A stretch of 64,000 bases of DNA from assembly GCA_009760855.2 (NCBI GenBank), contig WPIO01000215.1, forward strand, positions 250,001-314,000. The letters run 5' to 3'. The position numbers and the translations under genes were made by a program. Shown here piece by piece: positions 1 to 10,269 of this stretch (positions are counted from its first letter, which is position 1; each line of letters starts with the position of its first letter). The DNA comes from Cristatella mucedo (taxonomy: Eukaryota; Bryozoa; Phylactolaemata; Cristatellidae). The notes beneath the pieces are model-generated. The model ran no database searches. It had not been told where the DNA came from and saw only the letters and a list, made by a program, of their open reading frames with translations.

Positions 1-1700
1 TGCGCCGCTCGGCAGCAACGCCTGTTCAGCCGACCAATCATATGCAGACCGAGAATTAGTGCTGCTGCGACGCTCCTCTGAAGAAGATGAGAGCCTAATC
101 CTGCGATGATCGGCTTCGGGAAACACTAAGAAGGAACAATAAAACTCAAAAAATAGCCACAGCAGCACACACCAGAGCCGGAACGACAACGAGGGGGCGG
201 GAAATGAGCAAAACAGCTTGCAAAGCCAGGGTTTGCTACTCGGACGAGTATGATTCATCAAGAGAAATGCGAATAGCATTTATGGATTACTGAGAAAATA
301 ATAACGTCTCACTGTCTAATTTTATTATTGTTTCGCCTATCTTCTGATGTCTGTTGAGATAACTTGAACCGACAAGTTATATGAAATTAAAATTCCTGTA
401 CTTCTTGTAACTAAGACAATTCAGATAACAATTTGAATTCACCTCCTCCTTCCCCACAGGACGATAAATGAGAACTCTGGTGCTAGCCAAAGCTGCTACA
501 CAGACCACAGCTATGGCTAACTGGTTTCGCGACAAAACTGGAAATGATGCCTCTGAGCAAGGCAAACCAAATTGAATACTTTCAACAACCCAGCAAATAT
601 ATAACAAAATTAATGAGGTTAAGGACCAAACTTGATATTGCATGAACGGTATTCGTCTGCAAAGGCACAGGTTTGTATTCATCCAGTACTACTCATGCGT
701 TTGTTGTCATCGGCCAGTCCAAAAGTGTTGCCAGTCGTTGTGTCGTCGGGGCCGTTTCGCACGGCGAATGCAAGAGCCGCCTCTCGGTTACAGCGAGGAC
801 TGCTGCTGGCAGCACGTCAGCCTCGTTCCTATTGACGCTGCACGGAGAACCGCAGGACTGAGGCGTTTCGCGAGTCAGACTTTATTTAGGGTCGCTGTCC
901 CTTTCGAAAGGCGTTCCCGTAGGACGCCTCTCTTCGCTGCTGCTCTTGTCGGCGACAAAGGTGAAGTACGTAGTCAAGTATTGTCATTGTGAGCAGATGC
1001 ATCGGACCTAATGAAACGATGCCAGTTGCTCGAGTTGAGCTGCTGTAGAGCATAGCTGAAGCATAGGCGTCCGTATGCGTAGCCATAGCAGAGCTATACG
1101 CGGTCAGCCGCTGCAGAGTAGAGGGAAGGAAGCAGCAACAAGCTCAAATGCAGCAAAGGTTTCTCGTCCAATACAACTCTACCATGTTGAACCTTGACTA
1201 TCATAGTGTATTAAGGATACACATATAATTCGGCACTACTTCAAAGCTTGCTGGTTCGAAGGTGACATCGTTTTAAAATGAAATGAATTGATAATAAGTA
1301 AACATCTCATATATTGATCGGTAACCAAAATCGATCGTAAGTAGCAAACAAAAGTTCCCGCTTAATAACAAATCCCATTATTTACCCCCTACAGCTGCTT
1401 AGTTTAAGACGATCTCAAATCACCAGGGGCAGTCTTTTAGCATTATTTGGGATTCGATTGAACTAGATGACTAAGTGCGTACGGCTTACGATTGCTGGTA
1501 GTCCTCATACTAGCCCAATGGGGAACAAATTAGAGTGTAGCGAATGTGACTCCTATGAGAGAACCAAGCAGTTTCACTAAGTACTTGTTTTCTGGAAGAA
1601 TCAGCACCGATCTGCCGTACGATAGGCCTGCAAGTCTAAAACAATGCCTGACTACCGCATATAACATATCAACTAAAAATTAAAAAGTAGCTCAAACAGC
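1..1700. other. Unassigned sequence, downstream of RFX-like gene
   Basis: I see no supported gene here. A moderately GC-rich patch at about 690-960 has several short overlapping ORFs in different frames. None has a recognisable domain or convincing splice sites, so I do not call them. The rest is ordinary AT-leaning DNA. Confidence 0.5.
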
Positions 1701-1710
1701 ATCTGCTTAT

Positions 1711-1956
1711 CCCAGCATTTAGTGGGTCCTTGTGATTTGTTCTTTGTGTACTTATGACTGCTGACGATGTGCATGCTACCACTACCAGTATTTTACATGT
1801 TGACAAAGTAGTTCATCTCACTTCTATCCTTGCTATGCTTGTTGCCATTGTGACACTAACCATTCGATCATTATTCCTCTACAGCATACTTAAAGTACCT
1901 AAAAGAGACTACGTTCTATGAGAGTTCTATTCAGACGCATTATTATTATTACAGTA
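1711..1956 (+). mobile_element. LINE-A 3' UTR fragment
   Basis: It starts with the 'cagcatttagtgggtcc' motif that follows the LINE-A ORF stop in other copies. It continues with the diverged '...gtgcatgctaccact...' 3' UTR and ends in a degraded tail hairpin plus (ATT)n. It is 5' truncated and old. Confidence 0.75.
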
Positions 1957-2349
1957 TTTTATGTTGAACTATAATTACTTCGTTCGGTACTACTACTATT
2001 ACGATTGACTCAGCAAAAGACAAGAGAAGCTTGAAGGCCCGACTCACTCACTCATTCGATTGATAGCTATTCAATCTGCTCAAGCATATTTGTAAAAAGC
2101 TCGACTTAAAAAGCGCCGTGGCACCGGTAGATAAGAATGTTATTCAGTCTAGGGTAAATTGCTCGCTCTTCATAATCCAGGTCCTTGGTTGAAGTCCTTA
2201 ATCAGTTATTCCTCACTGCAAGCGGATGGGGGTTTGTTTAGTCTTTGCTTCTAATCGCTTCACCATAAGAAAAAAAAATTAATTAGAAGCCTCAAAAGGT
2301 TGTAAATGATGTTAAAGGCAAAGTTTTTCGACGTGCATGAAAGGCTCAC

Positions 2350-2545
2350 CACACACATCGGGCGCCCAGAGCAAAACATGCTGCACCATCGACTTGAAGG
2401 CGAACTGCAGCGATAGCAGCAAGGAGGCAGCAGCGGAAGCAGACGTCGTCGCCGCCTCTGACGGTGACTCAGCCGCCTCGTCTGAGCCTCGACCGCCTGT
2501 AGCTCGTCCTTCGGCGACCAGACTGCATCCGTTCAGCAAGCTCTC
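2350..2545 (-). CDS. Putative exon downstream of the RFX-like exons
   Basis: On the minus strand a pyrimidine-rich 'gtcatttcag' acceptor ends at 2546 and a 'gtgagc' donor starts at 2349. They bound 196 nt with one fully open frame (65 codons plus one base). The peptide begins ESLLNGCSLVAEG, has a Ser/Ala/Glu-rich middle and ends with a hydrophobic stretch near LQFAFKSMVQHVLLW. It lies on the same strand, about 1.6 kb past the RFX dimerisation exon, so it may be a C-terminal exon of that gene. The open frame needs phase 0 on entry, while the best donor of the previous exon (4137) leaves phase 1, which would create a stop at the junction. A missing small exon, another donor or a separate gene are all possible. 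The exon call is fair; the link to RFX is inference. Confidence 0.45.
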
Positions 2546-3720
2546 CTGAAATGACACAACCGAGATTGATCACATGGCTTTAGACATTCAACATTTTCAG
2601 CTAATTGAACCCAAGGAATCTAGCCAATCATTGAGGTAATGATACTCAGGTACCCTGTTGCCAGGGAGACGCAATCCGTTATACCGGGTCGTCTCAAATG
2701 CAGCAGTCGCATAAATTGCCCTTCATGACCTCGGTCCCGAGGTCGTGGGTTTGATTCCTGTGGTGGGCGATTCTTTATCGCCACTGCAAGCGGTGGTGAT
2801 AGCCTTAAAGGCTCTTCTGTCGCTATACAAAAAGAGGCTGTTTAATCAGCTAGGATTTTTTTCGCAGTCTAGCTGGTAAGTTCCTGTCATGCATCGGACT
2901 GCCATCAGCAGGCTGGTGAGATATAGTGCTTTCATGCCGCAAAATAAGCAAAGCTCCCAAGTCTTTGCAATAAAACAATCAAACAAGTGCTGTGAATAAC
3001 TGCGATACATTGCAACACACTGCGATATAGCTTTCATTTTCACAATAAACGTCAACAAATGCTGTTTCAAATTCTAATCCATACAGAATGGTGTTACAGT
3101 TTACCCACCAAATATCACGCCGCTGCGAAAGCCCGTTTTCATGCTATGGCCTCTGTTGGCCGGCCCAGATTGCAGCCGTAAAATTCAGAGAACTGCAATA
3201 CATATATCATGGCTACAAAAACTTCAAAAAATTGCCAGTTAATTCCCAACTCAATAAGTAAACCCGAAATACCGTTTTCTGTAATATGGAATCGCGATCG
3301 AAGTTTCGCGAAGCTTGCTTTATGGGTAGTTTGATGAATAATTTCGGAGCACAATTCTGAGTAAGTTAATATCAAAACCGCATTCTTACGTCGATCGCAG
3401 AACTGGCATCTGTATCGCAGTGTGTAGCACCGTTTATTCGTTGCACCGATCAGACTTTGAATGCCCCTCGATGCCAGATGCCAATGCCGATGTCGATGTG
3501 GTGCTGCCCTACCTTATAGAAGTGGCTCGTTAGTGATCTGGCCCAGGTAAGGTATCTTTCAACTGCAGCCGCTTCTGTCAGCATTGTCAACAACTCCCTT
3601 GTGTCTGAAATCAACAAAGCGATTATGTCTTCTTAAACCAGTTCAGCAGAGAGTTCATGGCAGCAGCACAATGTATTTTATTGTAACCGCACTTAGCAAA
3701 GGTTTCTGTCCCTCTCTCCC
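2546..3720. other. Intron-like sequence with one SINE
   Basis: Apart from the SINE-2 copy near 2690-2860, I see no supported exon. Short minus-strand ORFs around 2846-3070 and 3139-3375 lack recognisable domains and good splice sites. The stretch probably lies in an intron of the RFX-like gene. Confidence 0.4.
2690..2860 (+). mobile_element. SINE-2 copy (tRNA-derived)
   Basis: It contains the family's 'gacctcggtcccgaggtc' arm followed by a B-box-like 'gtgggtttgattcc'. The body 'gggcgattctttatcgcc...gcaagcggtggtgatagcc' and the end 'gctcttctgtcgctatacaaaaagaggctgtttaa' follow (each quoted in part). It matches copies at 41.7, 42.5, 49.2 and 61.3 kb. Confidence 0.75.
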
Positions 3721-3721
3721 T

Positions 3722-3950
<229 letters not shown>

Positions 3951-4136
3951 CTTCGGAGCTAACTAATGAATCCGCAACGAGCTGTCTGGTCTCAGCGATA
4001 AGTGAGCAACCGCATAGACATACAGTGCATTCCTTGGGTTCGGCTGATGGTTCGCCGCAGCAGATCGCCTGGCGAGGGGTACACGCTGGCAAAACAAAGC
4101 AAACAAGACCTAAAACGCCGCCGGCAGCACGCTTAC

Positions 4137-4821
4137 ACCGAGACACCCCGACGCTGCAGCCGAAGTAACTGCTCTCGCCACACTCGAAGGCCAGGGGCAC
4201 CAGCTCGTGGCGCACGATGCTGTCTACGCCTCCGCTTGCAGCGGCCAGCTGGATCCAGTTCTTTGCCAGCTTGTCTAGCACGACCCGGTCAGCGAAAAGA
4301 TTTGTCAAGGCCGCCAGTTGGAACGACAGCTCGGCCTGGTGATGAAGTAGCGTCGCAAAGGCTCGAGCTTCCGCGGCTAGTGACGTCAGCACGAGGCACT
4401 TCACGCCCGGCGCGGGCGCGGGCGAGGGCTCAATGCCGGCCGCAGCCGCTACTGTGCCGCCACCTCCCAGCTTCTCGGCTTCTGACGGAGCCTTTGACCC
4501 AGTGGCGTCGCTGTCGCCGACTATGGCCTGTGAGTATTGCTGGGCAAACGACCGGATGTTCTCCAGCAGCTGTGCTGGCTGGACTTGCGGTTGGACCGGC
4601 GGCAGCAACTGCTCGGCGAGACGTCGGTGGAAGACACAGTTGCACCACAGCACCAGGTCGTGCAGGCGGGGTGAGCTCGAGGCGTGCCGCAAGAAGGCAG
4701 ACGATGCGTTCCGCCATATCGCCCTGGCCTCGTTCTCGAGCCTAGCCATCTCGACCTTTGACCTGACAGCTTCGAGCAAGCCTGTGCAGTGACGTTGCAG
4801 CGGAGCTAGAAGAGCGCCGAC
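4137..4821 (-). CDS. RFX: RFX-like transcription factor, extended dimerisation exon
   Basis: This is the exon after the DNA-binding exon of an RFX-family factor. The acceptor is 'gcggttgcag' just above 4821 (phase 0); the best donor is 'GTAAGC' from 4136 (phase 1). The frame is open for 228 codons. It opens VGALLAPLQRHCTGLLEAV, matching the RFX pattern in which a helix with YR-x-HC starts the dimerisation region. A middle part holds LVLWCNCVF and IRSFAQQYS, where RFX proteins have the 'aLcDsvLy' and 'IrnFAksl' helices. It ends AFATLLHHQAELSFQLAAL, then WIQLAAASGG and IVRHELVPLAFE, equivalent to 'FaqtLrRqtsLnhLaqAar' and 'W...mviRDltlrsa'. An Ala/Pro/Gly-rich insert lies between. The family assignment rests on recalled family patterns, without an alignment; the C-terminal boundary is uncertain. 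Confidence 0.8.
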
Positions 4822-5122
4822 CTGCAACCGCAATGCGCACGACGGGCGGAAGCTTTGTTCGTAGCTGCCTGACGGGATAGGAGTGCAGTAGGGATCGCGT
4901 GGCAAACCCGAAACCGCTCCAGGCGATTGGGAAGCGTCAGAAATTTCTAGAGTCGGGTGCTTCGTGGAAGGACGTGGGTCTAACGGAAAATGAAATTTTC
5001 ATGCAAGTACCGAGCGTGCGCCAAAAAGCGTGCGGCGCCTGAGCTAGCGACCATCAAAATGCGCTCGCTGTGTTAATGCTAGCTGCTCGTATGCAGCCCA
5101 GCCGCGCCCTGGCTTGACGCAC
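4822..5122 (-). other. Intron of the RFX-like gene (301 bp)
   Basis: A 'gtgcgt' donor and a 'ttgcag' acceptor bound this intron, both with flanking phase 0. Nothing else is seen in it. An alternative acceptor ('tcccgtcag') lies about 60 nt upstream and would add an in-frame GSYEQSFRPSC segment. Confidence 0.75.
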
Positions 5123-5624
5123 CTCGTCGCGAGCTTCGGTAGTGCGAGCTCGATCGGAGGTAAGGAAGTCGGACGGGAAGTCGGAGCAGGAGTCGGAATG
5201 CGCATCCATCGGCGCCGCAGCTGCCTCTGCAGCGGTTGCCGCTTGCGATAAAGGCAATGCGCTCCTGGCGCTGGTCGGCGATGTGAGGCAGTTGCCAGCG
5301 CTCGACTTCCGGCACCAGACTGCCGCCGCTTGCCACTGTCGGCCAGGACGTGCAGCGCAAGCCGACGTTTTCATATTCGCCGCCAGCCATGTCCTGTACG
5401 GAGAGTTGCTTTTGACGGCAATTCCATAGTAATGGTATTTCGAGTTTCCACGGTTGCCCAGCCGCCGAGTCTTAAGGAGCGGAAACGTGGCCCTCGTCAC
5501 TTTGCCGAAACCGGCGGCATTCAGCGGCTGCTGACCGGCCTGGGCACAGTGCTCGACGTAGTTGGCGTAGATGGCGCTTCGCGGCACGCTAATTCCGTCT
5601 CTTTCTTCGTAATGAGATCGCAGC
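5123..5624 (-). CDS. RFX: RFX-like transcription factor, DNA-binding domain exon
   Basis: RFX proteins bind X-box DNA and control, among others, ciliary genes. This exon encodes nearly the whole winged-helix DNA-binding domain: LRSHYEERDGISVPRSAIYA, then FGKVTRATFPLLKTRRLG and NRGNSKYHYYGIAVK, the family signature. The acceptor is a strong 'ctcttttttttag' ending at 5625. It enters in phase 2, so its first G completes a Trp codon begun at the end of the 10089-9702 exon. The donor is 'GAG|GTGCGT' (exon ends 5123), phase 0, matching the next exon at 4821. The KYHYYG motif points to the RFX1-4/6 type rather than RFX5/7. After the domain, the in-frame 90 residues are Ala/Ser/Cys-rich and end in an acidic SDSCSDFPSDFL segment. 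Another frame over about 5240-5390 looks more like family sequence (see findings). Confidence 0.92.
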
Positions 5625-5654
5625 CTAAAAAAAAGAGGGCTCGCGGCGAGCAAG

Positions 5655-5655
5655 C

Positions 5656-5704
<49 letters not shown>
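5655..5704. repeat. (CGG)n trinucleotide repeat, about 16 units
   Basis: An uninterrupted CGG run (CCG on the RFX coding strand). It ends about 30 nt before the splice acceptor of the RFX DNA-binding exon. It is intronic in my model, so the poly-Arg and poly-Pro reading frames through it are not real proteins. Confidence 0.95.
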
Positions 5705-6640
5705 TGGCTGTTCACGCTCCGGTTCGTACTAAAATGCCTCTCGATAACGAACCGTGAGCTTGGCCGATGGATTTGAACCGAGAGGCGCTCGTGAAAAAGC
5801 CGCGAGAAGAAGCCGAGGCGCAATTATCGGCGCGACTAACAAGTGTGGGCGAACGAGATTAGTGTGACTTAAGACCTGGCTAATAAATAAAACACGGATC
5901 CGGCCGAGGTCAGGCAGTGGCACATTGATTGTTTCAGAGGACTACTTTCTTCTGTGGGCGAAACTTGTTGGCGACGAACTGGGTCGAGAGTTGATGTCAC
6001 ACCTTTAGGCGCCATGGCGCGCTTCAAATTCTAGTGGTGGTGGCGTTTTGACCATCGATCGTTGACCGCCGCCGCCTTTGATCATTGACCATTCAAAAGC
6101 AGCAGACGCCGGCCGGTCGGTGATTGCCGTGCATGCCTTTAGCAGGTGCTCCCAGTCGGTGGACCCCTAGATGATCCCTCCTGCTAGTGGTTTTTTATAG
6201 TCCAGCTGACGATTTCTGGATCCCAGCACGAAAGAAGACCTTTTCAGACAGTCTGGAGGAAACTGACGGCGGCGTAGCGCTCATCGTAAATCACGTGCTG
6301 CAGCCCTTCTAAGCCATAACCGTGCTCTCATAGGTCAATCGTAAGTCACGTTTCACTCATTGTTCGTAGGTCTAGCACAACTAATATTTGGACTTTGACC
6401 TGCCGTGTTTGATAACCGGCGCTGTGACTTAACTGTCCGCAGCTGACTGCAGTGGGTCTCTAGTAAATGTCATGTGAAAATGCCTCATTGTACAAGTCGC
6501 AACACACGCGAGTATTAAGTCACAAAAGTGTCAACGGCATGGTGCGAATGGAATGCTGGAACTAGCTTGACTGCTACATCCTTCTCTATCTAATTAAGAC
6601 GTAAATTTAAAAAAATTAAGGGAGTGAAACTGCGTACCCA
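5705..6640. other. RFX-like gene intron, no features
   Basis: GC-mixed sequence with no supported ORF, RNA gene or recognisable repeat. It forms part of the 4 kb intron between the 9702 and 5624 exon borders. Confidence 0.5.
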
Positions 6641-6644
6641 AGCA

Positions 6645-6800
6645 GGGGTCAGTAACCTAGGACAGCTCTGGTTTGGCCCAGCACCGACCGAGGTCAAGGT
6701 GAACGGATTCGATAACCAAGGTCGTGGGCTCGAGCTCCAAGGTACATGAGAAGCCCCTGAATACAGATTAAGTTCTTTTCGGGTGCTACGAAAATGAATT
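6645..6800 (+). mobile_element. SINE-1 copy (tRNA-like head, LINE-A tail)
   Basis: The head 'tggtttggcccagca' is followed by 'cgaccgaggtcaaggtgaac' and the B-box-like 'gtgggctcgagctcc'. A tail 'cagattaagttcttttcggg' then resembles the LINE-A 3' hairpin. The copy is diverged but collinear with the other SINE-1 copies. Confidence 0.75.
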
Positions 6801-7450
6801 ACAAGCAAACAAATTTTATATGTAAAGTCTTCCCTCGCCACTCTGCGCTTCGACTTTCACTGCTTCACTCTATCGCGGTTCTTTGAAATACGTATATATT
6901 TATTAAAAAGTTGATCGAAATAGTGAAAATGATGCAGCGCGCTCGTTTGTCTGAGCCAATTATACACCCGTGTATTACAATTAAGATTAAAATTACTGTA
7001 CGAATGGAACGCAGAAAAAGACGATGCCCTGTTGAAGATACTGCACCATAAAGCTTGGTGTTTGTGCGTAAGAATTGTGTATGCAATTAAATGTACAATA
7101 ATAATAACATGATATATGCAACGTCTAATATGTCCTATTTTTCTTATACTGTCTAATATTATATATTGGGTGGTACGAGTGTAATGGTGACTAGAGGGAG
7201 CTATTTCACGTCTAGAGGCTCTAATAATGTTAAAAAAAACGTAATTAAGGTCGTAATCAGGTTTTCTATGCTCTCACTACGAAACTATCCCATAAATAAA
7301 TAAATATTATATCCCATATATAAATAAAGAGTTCTACTTCGCAGAAATTCATCTATTGCGGTAGAGTCTGGAGCGGATTAACCGCGATGAACGCGGGTCG
7401 ATTTTAATGCGATACCACCAGCTTACGGTCACCCGGCCTAGTCCAAACGC
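6801..7450. other. AT-rich intron sequence
   Basis: AT-rich DNA with runs such as 'aaataaataaatatta'. No supported gene or repeat family was recognised. Confidence 0.5.
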
Positions 7451-8290
7451 ACCCTTTAACTTAAGGCCCCCGGGGGGGGGGGAGGAAATGTCTTACCCCA
7501 GGGGGTAAATCTCCGGGAAAATATCCTGGGGGAATGTCCGTACCCCCGGAAGAGACAGCTTGAAGAATCTGGCGTGTTCCTGTCGTTCAGCATCCGCATC
7601 CCGGAAGATGGACTGTAAGACGAGAGATGAATGACTGGCACTTCTCGACAACGCGACCAACCGCGAAGGGCCGCGGATGAGCCAGCCGTTTGAGCCTTGC
7701 GTGTTAAAGTGCTCGCTGCGAGTGCTCCGCGTTGCCCTGTAGCGTTAGCGCATTCCGCGTCTCCCTGTAGCGCGTCGTTCGTAGAGCCCCACCCTCTGAG
7801 CTGTTGAGATCCTCGGCGAGCTGAGATGCGTCTCCGCTACGTAATCGATCGGACCGATTATTGGTAATCGCCAGGCAGCAGCGGTCGCCTTCAAGATGGC
7901 TCCGATCAACGAGGGAGTCCCTTGCCGGTTTCCCTCGTTGATCGGGAAGCGCTGGCACACCTGGGTGCCCCAGTAAAACTGTTTTTATTGCCCAGCTGTT
8001 ATTGGCGCGTCTAATCTTGTTACAGGGAGGCTAAATCAAACGCCCTTAGTGTGGCGCTAACCCTGCCCGTCAGCGACGCGGCAATAAGGCAGCGTAACTA
8101 CGGCGCTGGGCAGTCGAAAGGTTTGCGGCCTACCCGCTTGTCTCGGTCACAAGTTAGCGCGCCTGAACCTGAGCGGATCTTTCCTAGTCTTCCACGCGGA
8201 GAACGACCATTTCGAGCCGCCGATTCCGCAAAGCCGCCGATTCCGCAGCGCATCCGCTGCCCGCGCCGGTTCTAGGGGTGAGGCTGGCCA
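7451..8290. other. GC-richer unassigned block
   Basis: It contains a poly-C/poly-G stretch near 7470-7483, short direct repeats ('ccctgtagcg' twice near 7737-7770) and the perfect hairpin at 7902-7945. The ORFs here overlap on both strands and none shows a domain. It may be remnants of an unrecognised mobile element inside the RFX intron. Confidence 0.35.
7902..7945. repeat. Perfect 15-bp inverted repeat, 14-nt loop
   Basis: The left arm CCGATCAACGAGGGA (7902-7916) is the exact reverse complement of the right arm TCCCTCGTTGATCGG (7931-7945). This could be a stable stem-loop or the join of two fold-back element ends. Function unknown. Confidence 0.85.
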
Positions 8291-8384
8291 GTTTCTGACA
8301 GTTACTAGATTCGCATGTCAACATTTTGGGTTTTTGATCTGAAAAAAGATATAATACATAATAAAAAAGATACAATACAAAATA

Positions 8385-8455
8385 CACTTAATATTGAACC
8401 CTCAGAGAACTCAAATCTCTTTCTAGGCACTTTACATTGGCTGCAAATCGTAAAG
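8385..8455 (-). mobile_element. LINE-A tail remnant
   Basis: 'ccctcagagaactcaaatc' followed by 'tctaggcactttacattgg' is the reverse complement of the LINE-A 3' hairpin. Only the tail is recognisable. Confidence 0.55.
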
Positions 8456-8519
8456 CTCCTTATAGGCAGCGTTTCTTCGCCTGTCTGTTCCACTAGGCGC
8501 ATAGGAGGAAGCGTTAAGC

Positions 8520-8700
8520 TGCTGCCCTGGTTTAGTCCAGCAATTTGCTTAGCAATTAATTTTCTAGCCTTTGATGAACGAGGTCAAGGTGACTGTATTT
8601 GATGACCAAGATCTTGGGCTCGAGCCTGCGGCATGACTGAAGCGCCTGGATAGAGATTAAGTTCTCTTGGGGCGCTTTACAAATGAAGCATATTCATTTA
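8520..8700 (+). mobile_element. SINE-1 copy with clear LINE-A type tail
   Basis: A tRNA-like head ('cctggtttagtccagca', then the B-box-like 'gggctcgagcc' near 8616) runs directly into an 8641-8679 hairpin whose arms are 'agcgcc' and 'ggcgct'. The hairpin is the same as in LINE-A. This copy shows the LINE/SINE tail sharing best. Confidence 0.85.
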
Positions 8701-8802
8701 GTTTAACTACTGCACAGCTAGTTGCAGTTTTTGCTTGCAACAGCTACGCTTGTCTCATGCTCTCAGAGTGCGATTAACTACTTGAATTTGGTGAGTCTCT
8801 GA

Positions 8803-9212
8803 AATAATAATAATAATAATAATAATTCACTTGATAAAGCGCCCTCAGAGAACTTAATCTCTCTCTAGGCGCTTTACATTTGCTGTAAAGTGAAATGCAA
8901 TTGAATGGTAAGTAAAATCATGCTTGAAAAAACAAACAAAATGAATAATATGGTTAGGGGTGACATGCACAGGGTCAGCATGCAAATGTGGTTAGTGGCA
9001 GCATGCACAGTGCCAGCACGCATAAGCACATGAAGGACGAATCACAGGGACCCACTAAATGCTGTCCTAAATAGGTGTGTTTTTAGGTTCCTTTTAAATG
9101 TGGTCAGGTCAGGGGATGTTCTGACGCAGGTCGGGAGGGAGTTCCAGGCTTTGGGAGCATATGAACTAAATGCATGGTCTCCAAAGGATTTAAGGTTTGT
9201 ATGAGGTACATC
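8803..9212 (-). mobile_element. LINE-A 3' end, 5' truncated
   Basis: On the plus strand it starts with (ATA)n, then the reversed tail hairpin. The 3' UTR ('gacatgcacagggtcagcat') and the end of the ORF ('aggttccttttaaatgtggt', read in reverse) follow. It encodes only the last ~45 residues of the reverse transcriptase C-terminal region. Confidence 0.9.
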
Positions 9213-9229
9213 TTACTTATTATGACTAT

Positions 9230-9262
<33 letters not shown>
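9230..9262. repeat. (TA)n microsatellite
   Basis: A short TA dinucleotide tract directly after the truncated 5' side of the LINE-A fragment. Confidence 0.9.
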
Positions 9263-9266
<4 letters not shown>

Positions 9267-9429
9267 CTTAATTATTATGAAATAACGTATCCCGTGCTCT
9301 AACGGACGAGGTAATGCATTTTACGGCCACAATATTTGAATACTAAATTTGCCAACGTGTACCAGTTCTTTACCAAGACAGAGTCATCATATTTGTGAAA
9401 GGAAAAGCAGCTAATATGTATTTTGCATA

Positions 9430-9592
9430 TGCAGCTCATTTGAATTGCACTTAATGAGAATTTAATATCTCTTCGAGCGCTTTACTTCTGCGGCCGGGCT
9501 CGAGCCCACAACCTCGTAAATCAACAAACATCCACCTTGACCTTGGTCGGGGTGAGCACCTAAATCACTGGGCCAAACCAGCACGACATAGA
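9430..9592 (-). mobile_element. SINE-1 copy
   Basis: Read on the minus strand: 'tggtttggcccagtgattta', then 'accccgaccaaggtcaaggt', the B-box-like 'gtgggctcgagcc' and the remnant LINE-A-type tail. It lies just outside the 9702-10089 exon of the RFX-like gene. Confidence 0.85.
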
Positions 9593-9701
9593 GAGTCTAA
9601 CGCTCGAATCGTTCGAGCAATACAAGTAACAGAGGAGACCATGCAACTTTGAAGTTTCTCATAAGCAATACATTTAAAATGGTGACTATCTGTCTACTCA
9701 C

Positions 9702-10089
9702 CAATCGATTGCTGCCGACGATAACCTGCTTCCGGTTAGTGTAGAACTGCTATGGCAGCCGCTCATTAAGTGGTGTGCCTCTACATTGGATGTGCTTGCA
9801 CCACGATACTCTGCTGAGGCTGCGGCAGAGGTTCTGAAATCAGGTCCATGATTCTGAAGCTTACCGCCTCCAGCCTCGTCCAGAACCTCACGATGGCAGG
9901 AAGAATAGAGGCTTCGGAGCACATCGCTGACGTCGCAGCTATTTTGAGACGACGGATCGTCGTCGGAAAGTAAACCCTCTGCAGTTATACTGCCTTCGTA
10001 GCTTGTCGAAATGGTGGCATTAGCGCCGACATCGTCGACAAAGTCAACGAAATATTCTTCTTCAATGTCCCCTGACGTCGTCGGGCTAC
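9702..10089 (-). CDS. RFX: RFX-like transcription factor, N-terminal exon joining the DNA-binding domain
   Basis: On the minus strand an acceptor ('gcgttgacag', ending 10090) and a consensus 'GTGAGT' donor (from 9701) bound 388 nt with one open frame. The frame enters in phase 1 and leaves in phase 2. The peptide is acidic and Ser-rich (GDIEEEYFVDFVDDVGAN ... LLSDDDPSSQNSCDVSDV), as expected for an N-terminal activation-type region. It ends SRLSSAAID plus two bases of the next codon. Joined to the 5624 exon this gives ...AAIDW-LRSHYEE..., which restores the Trp-Leu that opens RFX DNA-binding domains ('T-x-x-W-L-x-x-x-Y-E'). Phase, strand, order and motif all agree, so I consider the exon pair well supported. 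No domain is recognised within the exon itself. Confidence 0.85.
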
Positions 10090-10225
10090 CTGTCAACGCT
10101 TAATAAAATGTCAGAAATATGAGCTCGAGAGCGCATTCCTCTTAGAGCGAATTCAGATGGTTACAAATACAGGAAATTGTTTCGCAGTTTATATAGTGTG
10201 CGCAGCGTATGCATATACCTATACA

Positions 10226-10262
10226 TATATATTTGTATATATATATATATATATATATATAT
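10226..10262. repeat. (AT)n microsatellite
   Basis: A TA tract of about 35 bp within a stretch of alternating 'tatac/tatat' sequence. Confidence 0.9.
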
Positions 10263-10269
10263 TAACAAA

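Noticed and set aside
2846-3070. Minus-strand ORF with AMYRSYSQHLFDCF text reminiscent of the RFX dimerisation start
   Set aside because: It would be out of order (downstream of the real dimerisation exon), has no splice sites and contains no further family text.
4002-4792. Plus-strand Arg/Pro/Ala-rich ORFs opposite the RFX exon
   Set aside because: Antisense shadows of a GC-rich coding exon, without domains.
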